In this document: piece after piece, positions 7,217 through 10,395 of the stretch
Numbering within the stretch: the first letter of the stretch is position 1
Layout: the number at the start of each line of letters is the position of its first letter
Source: Clostridia bacterium
GTDB taxonomy: Bacteria; Bacillota; Clostridia; Oscillospirales; CAG-272
Direction: 5' to 3'
Assembly: GCA_017455945.1 (NCBI GenBank)
Contig: JAFTLM010000306.1
Coordinates: 1-10,395, forward strand
DNA length: 10,395 bases
Notes under the pieces: model-generated
Told to the model about the DNA's origin: nothing
The model's input: only the letters and a program-made list of their open reading frames with translations
The model's database searches: none
Translations under genes and position numbers: made by a program

Positions 7217-7245
7217 TTGACAAATGGATGAAAACAGAGTATAAT
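7217..7245 (+). promoter_or_regulatory. Consensus sigma-70 promoter of tRNA-Thr
   Basis: TTGACA (7217-7222), a 17-bp spacer and TATAAT (7240-7245): both hexamers perfect. The predicted start near 7252 is only about 3 nt before the mature tRNA 5' end, as expected for a strong stand-alone tRNA promoter. Confidence 0.88.
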
Positions 7246-7254
7246 ATTAAAGTC

Positions 7255-7330
7255 GCTGGTATAGCACAGTCGGTAGTGCAGCTGATTCGTAATCAGCAGG
7301 TCGTGTGTTCGAGTCACATTACCAGCTCCA
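7255..7330 (+). tRNA. tRNA-Thr (anticodon CGT), CCA encoded
   Basis: A complete 76-nt cloverleaf. Acceptor stem GCTGGTA (7255-7261) pairs with TACCAGC (7320-7326); D stem GCAC/GTGC (7264-7267 and 7276-7279) encloses an 8-nt loop with the conserved GG; anticodon stem GCTGA/TCAGC (7281-7285 and 7293-7297) has loop TTCGTAA, giving anticodon CGT (7288-7290), which reads ACG. The variable loop is 5 nt; the T stem GTGTG/CACAT has one G-U pair around loop TTCGAGT. Discriminator T7327 is followed by an encoded CCA (7328-7330). It stands alone between its own promoter and terminator. Confidence 0.97.
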
Positions 7331-7335
7331 CAAAT

Positions 7336-7372
7336 AAAGGAGACTTACAAAAGTAGGTCTCCTTTGTTTTTT
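7336..7372 (+). terminator. Rho-independent terminator of the tRNA unit
   Basis: The hairpin arm AAAGGAGACTTAC (7336-7348) pairs with 7353-7365 over 13 bp, one of them a T-G wobble, around an AAAA loop (7349-7352). It is followed by G and six T (7367-7372). It lies 5 bp after the tRNA, and its T-run overlaps the stop codon of the convergent quinone oxidoreductase gene. On the minus strand the tail is only ATTTG, so termination of that operon here would be weaker. Confidence 0.88.
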
Positions 7373-8360
7373 ATTCTTCGCAGACTTTAAGCACTACCTT
7401 ACCGACATTTTCGCCACGTTCAAGAATAGCGTGGGCTGCTTCTGCCTCTGTTATAGGAAGCACTTTATAAATTGACGGTTTTATTGCACCGCTTTCTATT
7501 TTTGGCCATACGTTCTTTACCAGCTCGGAAAGAATGTATGCTTTAAATTCAGGTGTGCGGTTTCTGAGCATACTTCCCACAAGGTGCAAGCCCTTTGTAA
7601 GCAGGGGGCGAAGCTGTACTGTGGTCTCTATTCCCGCGAGAGTTGAGATAACTATCCAATATCCTCCACGTGCCATATAGGGTAAACTCTTTCCGAGTGT
7701 TTCTCCCGAAAGGCAATCCATCGAAACATTTACAGGTGTTCCCCTCTCTTCCTCTGCTTTGAGAATTTCCTCGACGCATTGAGTATTTGAATTAATAATT
7801 ACGTCTGCACCGAGAGGTTTTATTTTCTCGGCTATTTCGTCCGAAAGCACAGAGGTTATTACTCTCGCACCAAAGGCTTTTGCCATAGGAATTGCCACAG
7901 ACGCAAGTCCCGACGCTCCTGCGGGAATAAATGCCGTCTGTCCTGCTTCAAGATGTCCTTCGATAAAGAGGTTAAGATACGAGGTGGCATACGCCTCGGG
8001 AAGTGCAGCCGCCTCAACCATAGAAAGTCCTCCCGGAACAGGCATAAGCATATCGTATTTTACCGAAACATATTCGGCATATCCGCCGCCGCCAAGGAGG
8101 GCACATACTCTGTCTCCGACTTTCCAGGACGACTTTTGGGAGACGTTTTTCCCGACCTCGGTGATAACTCCCGCGATTTCAAGTCCCATCCATTCGGGAC
8201 ATCCCGCAGGTGAGGGATATTTTCCCTGTCTTTGCAAAAGATCCGCGCGGTTAAGCGCCGCCGCGTATATTTTTACAAGTACGTCATCATCTCCTATTAC
8301 AGGATCCGGAACGTCACACCATAGCAAGTTTTTTTGTTCATCAACAAGAATTGCTTTCAT
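7371..8360 (-). CDS. PIG3-type NAD(P)H quinone oxidoreductase (zinc-free MDR family)
   Basis: 329-residue medium-chain dehydrogenase/reductase of the PIG3/quinone oxidoreductase branch, predicted to reduce quinones or an activated C=C bond with NADPH in the cytoplasm. Diagnostic motif: LNRADLLQRQGKYPSPAG (36-53), characteristic of this branch. Also seen: GLEIAGVITEVG (59-70), WKVGDRVCALLGGGGYAEY (79-97), and the nucleotide-binding loop PAGASGLASVAIPMAKAFG (146-164). In that loop the usual third Gly of GASGxG is Ala153. The zinc-ligand cysteine pattern of alcohol dehydrogenases is absent. ATG at 8358-8360; its ribosome binding site is fused to the stop codon of the upstream SDR gene (TAAGGAG, minus strand, 8366-8372), so the two are translationally coupled. 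Last gene of the minus-strand operon. Role in a pathway with the SDR and amidohydrolase is inferred from position only. Confidence 0.9.
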   Translation of the reverse strand: MKAILVDEQKNLLWCDVPDPVIGDDDVLVKIYAAALNRADLLQRQGKYPSPAGCPEWMGLEIAGVITEVGKNVSQKSSWKVGDRVCALLGGGGYAEYVSVKYDMLMPVPGGLSMVEAAALPEAYATSYLNLFIEGHLEAGQTAFIPAGASGLASVAIPMAKAFGARVITSVLSDEIAEKIKPLGADVIINSNTQCVEEILKAEEERGTPVNVSMDCLSGETLGKSLPYMARGGYWIVISTLAGIETTVQLRPLLTKGLHLVGSMLRNRTPEFKAYILSELVKNVWPKIESGAIKPSIYKVLPITEAEAAHAILERGENVGKVVLKVCEE

Positions 8361-8369
8361 ATTCTCTCC

Positions 8370-9371
8370 TTATAAGTTATGTTCTTTTAAATATTCGTCC
8401 ATACGAATTCCCACTTCACCGTTAACGGGAACGTAATCTTTGGGAATATTGGAAATTTCAAGCTTTAAACCGTCATACATGGGCATCATATCCTCTTGCT
8501 TAAGTCCGGTAAGCGCAAGCACCTTTGAATTATCGGTTATTCTTCTGAAAAGGCGCGCGTACTCAAGCTGCCAACGTATCTGCGTTCTTAATTCGGGACT
8601 AAGGATTTTCAGGTAATCCTCCTTATCTACCCAAACAGCCTCAAGACCTATGAGTTTATTATAATATTCGGCAATTTCGCCCCACGTTCTGTGTTCTGCC
8701 GAGCATACATTATAAGCCTCGCGTTTTGCCTCCTCCTTGAAAAGTATTCGAGCAATCATTTTTGCTACATCGCCGCCCCAGCTGAGAGTAGCGGGCTTAT
8801 CCTTTGCCTGAATGGGAAGAACTACCTTTTTACCCATGAGAGCACGTGCCACGCAATGCTTGAATTCCAAAGTTACAAGTTGAAGTCTCATCGTTGAAAA
8901 GGTTGTAGCCGGACGAACGACAGACCAGTTGTTATACGAAGAAGCAGCGAGCAGATCCTCGCTTTGAGCTTTATATATGCAATAATCGTGTGATGCCCTA
9001 AGCTCCTCGTTATCGGTGGAATCCCAAAGACGCGGAGAAGTTTCCTTTATCGGTTGCTCTTTATCATCGTAAACACGGCAGGATGAGAGGAAAATATAAT
9101 GATCGGTATTTTCCAAAAAGAGCTTATAATAGTCGGAAAATTCATATTTTCCATAATTCATAAAATCCACAATTCCGTCAAAGCCCTCTGAAAGAAGCTC
9201 TGCTAAAAACTCTTTTTTAAACGCGTTTCCCTCAATATGTCTTGCTCGTTCATACAAGGGAGCCGTTTTATCAAGAGATACTCCCGTAACGTCATAACCA
9301 AGTCCTACAAGTTCGGGCACAAGGTATCTGCCCATGGCACCTGTATCGCCTATAACCAATACTTTTTTCAT
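8370..9371 (-). CDS. Extended-SDR NAD-dependent epimerase/dehydratase-family protein
   Basis: 333-residue extended short-chain dehydrogenase. N-terminal Rossmann motif VLVIGDTGAMG (4-14), then FLSSCRVY with Ser96/Ser97 and the catalytic pair Tyr130 and Lys134 (YCIYK), followed by VVRPATTFS (151-159), the usual post-catalytic strand of sugar-epimerase-like SDRs. The C-terminal substrate domain contains EAYNVCSAEHRTWGEIAEYY (218-237), common to the NAD-dependent epimerase group. It probably binds NAD(P) and oxidises, epimerises or reduces a sugar-like or nucleotide-linked substrate; the substrate is unknown. ATG at 9369-9371 is preceded by AAAGGAG overlapping the stop codon of the amidohydrolase (12-bp gap), and the quinone oxidoreductase follows after 9 bp, so all three are one transcript. 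Confidence 0.88.
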   Translation of the reverse strand: MKKVLVIGDTGAMGRYLVPELVGLGYDVTGVSLDKTAPLYERARHIEGNAFKKEFLAELLSEGFDGIVDFMNYGKYEFSDYYKLFLENTDHYIFLSSCRVYDDKEQPIKETSPRLWDSTDNEELRASHDYCIYKAQSEDLLAASSYNNWSVVRPATTFSTMRLQLVTLEFKHCVARALMGKKVVLPIQAKDKPATLSWGGDVAKMIARILFKEEAKREAYNVCSAEHRTWGEIAEYYNKLIGLEAVWVDKEDYLKILSPELRTQIRWQLEYARLFRRITDNSKVLALTGLKQEDMMPMYDGLKLEISNIPKDYVPVNGEVGIRMDEYLKEHNL

Positions 9372-9383
9372 CGTTTTTCTCCT

Positions 9384-10395
9384 TTAATCTTTATAAACTA
9401 TTTGTCCGTCAGACATTGTTAAAACACATCTGTAGCCTTTATCGCTTTGGATACGGTTTCCCGCTCTGTCGGTCAGTTCAAAAGCCTCGTCTGTATAGTC
9501 AAAAACCGCTACGTCGGCAGGCATTCCGACCTCAAGACGTCCCCATTCCGAGCCTCTGCCCACGGCATTTGCGGGGGCGGACGTAACCGCCTTAAAAATA
9601 TCGATTTCGCTCATACCAAGCGTTCTCGCCATACTCATACACATAGTCATTCCGTACCGTCCGCCTCGCACAAAAGAGCTCAGCTTTGTTACGTCGGTAC
9701 TTATTGTGTTGGGAAGTACGCCGTGTTTTATCGCTTGACCGAACACTTCGAAATCGGTATGCACGTTACCCGCGCAACCCGTGTCTATTATTACTCCGCG
9801 GGATTTTGCGGTCTTCATACTCTCAAATCCGTCAATGGCAGCATTATTTACACCGCCGTGAAATGCGTGTGTTAGAATATCACCCGCTCCAAGGACATCA
9901 AGCAGCTCTGCCATAGAAATAGGCGAGTTAGTGCAATGTACCATTACACGCAAGCCCTTTTGGTGGGCGTATTCGCAAATTTTACATAACGGCTCGGCGG
10001 TTTGCACAGAGGTCTCCGCAGTATCGTAATATACCTTTACGCCCACAACCTTGTCTCCGTACACTTCCGCCATTTTTTCGGCGTTTGTCAGGTCGGCACA
10101 GTCATCAACAATTTTAGCACAGACGAAAACCGCGTTTTTCAAGGCGAAAGAGTCAAGCAACTCCCTGTTGCCCGATACTGCCGATGCGGCAACCGCGGCG
10201 GTAACTCCAAAGGGAAAACAGCTCATTTCGGCTTGTATCCCGAATCTTGTGGAAGAAACACCGCGCAGGTGAGTATGAATATCCACAAGCCCTGCCGAAA
10301 CGGTTTTTCCGCTTGCGTCAAAAGTTATGTCGGCGGAGTCTGAAATGCCGCTTTCTATTTTCGCTATACTTTCGCCTTCAACAAGCAGATCCGAG
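9384..10395 (-). CDS. Amidohydrolase/deacetylase-like metallohydrolase, 5' end outside window
   Basis: Binuclear metal amidohydrolase related to dihydroorotase, closest in motif pattern to the EF0837/Atu3266 'amidohydrolase/deacetylase' subgroup as I recall it. The frame stays open through the right edge: 36 codons before the GTG at 10286 read as a typical N-terminal beta domain ending SGKTVSAGLVDIHTHLRG, so the GTG is internal. Counting that GTG codon as 1, the metal site is His4 and His6 (DIHTH), Lys84 (VGVKVY, candidate carbamylated lysine), His117 (VMVHC), His140 (LTHAFHG) and Asp198 (STDVTKL). The C-terminus re-forms the beta domain (GRLEVGMPADVAVFD). It should hydrolyse an amide or ester bond of a small molecule in the cytoplasm. 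Substrate not inferable; true dihydroorotase is unlikely because pyrimidine genes are absent and the Lys motif differs. First visible gene of the minus-strand operon. Confidence 0.88.
   Translation of the reverse strand, partial: SDLLVEGESIAKIESGISDSADITFDASGKTVSAGLVDIHTHLRGVSSTRFGIQAEMSCFPFGVTAAVAASAVSGNRELLDSFALKNAVFVCAKIVDDCADLTNAEKMAEVYGDKVVGVKVYYDTAETSVQTAEPLCKICEYAHQKGLRVMVHCTNSPISMAELLDVLGAGDILTHAFHGGVNNAAIDGFESMKTAKSRGVIIDTGCAGNVHTDFEVFGQAIKHGVLPNTISTDVTKLSSFVRGGRYGMTMCMSMARTLGMSEIDIFKAVTSAPANAVGRGSEWGRLEVGMPADVAVFDYTDEAFELTDRAGNRIQSDKGYRCVLTMSDGQIVYKD

Noticed and set aside
7255..7330. tRNA gene as the attachment site of an integrated element
   Set aside because: No integrase, no duplicated tRNA 3' end and no foreign-looking genes are present nearby.
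7984..8436. Plus-strand 150-codon frame opposite the quinone oxidoreductase
   Set aside because: Low-complexity Ser/Pro-rich translation typical of an antisense frame; the minus-strand gene is clearly real.
10284..10286. GTG at 10286 as the start of the amidohydrolase
   Set aside because: The codon is the Val before DIHTH, a motif that always follows an N-terminal beta domain; that domain is readable up to the window edge.
1..10395. CRISPR array, insertion sequence, prophage, toxin-antitoxin or defence genes
   Set aside because: No regularly spaced repeats, transposase or phage motifs, small paired genes or nuclease/helicase domains were seen on either strand.

Overview
The window looks like chromosomal DNA from a low-to-moderate GC Firmicute of the Clostridia, probably a gut or other fibre-degrading anaerobe. 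The grounds are strong AAGGAG ribosome binding sites, near-consensus sigma-70 promoters, tightly packed operons whose stop codons run into the next ribosome binding site, and a GH3 enzyme of the cytoplasmic clostridial beta-xylosidase-like type. This assignment rests on sequence style and recall of families, not on a search.

Layout. (1) Bases 1-4326, plus strand: the downstream part of a sugar-catabolic operon. It holds an FGGY sugar kinase (5' end cut by the window), a compact L-fucose/L-arabinose-isomerase-like protein, a class II (GatY/KbaY-type) ketose-phosphate aldolase and a DUF4432 aldose-1-epimerase-like protein. Gaps are 1, 12 and 11 bp. (2) A perfect 12-bp hairpin at 4332-4359 separates this operon from a convergent AraC-family regulator (4365-5132, minus). 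(3) A 163-bp divergent control region (5133-5295) carries two face-to-face sigma-70 promoters, one for the regulator and one for the GH3 glycosidase (5296-7179, plus). (4) A solitary tRNA-Thr(CGT) (7255-7330) has its own consensus promoter and terminator. (5) Bases 7371-10395, minus strand: an operon of an amidohydrolase (5' end beyond the right edge), an extended-SDR NAD-dependent epimerase/dehydrogenase and a PIG3-type quinone oxidoreductase, with gaps of 12 and 9 bp.

How the genes may work together. The GH3 enzyme has no signal peptide and would trim imported plant-type oligosaccharides (xylose or arabinose containing) in the cytoplasm, under the divergent AraC-type sensor. The kinase/isomerase/aldolase/epimerase set gives the outline of a complete route: anomer interconversion, aldose to ketose, ketose to ketose-1-phosphate, then cleavage to DHAP and a short aldehyde. 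The sugar cannot be named from sequence. No transporter lies inside the window. The minus-strand operon looks like a separate small-molecule degradation or modification unit of unknown substrate.

I see no CRISPR array, insertion sequence, prophage gene, toxin-antitoxin pair or defence system. The least-described items are the fucose-like pathway with a non-FucA aldolase and the amidohydrolase/SDR/quinone-reductase operon.
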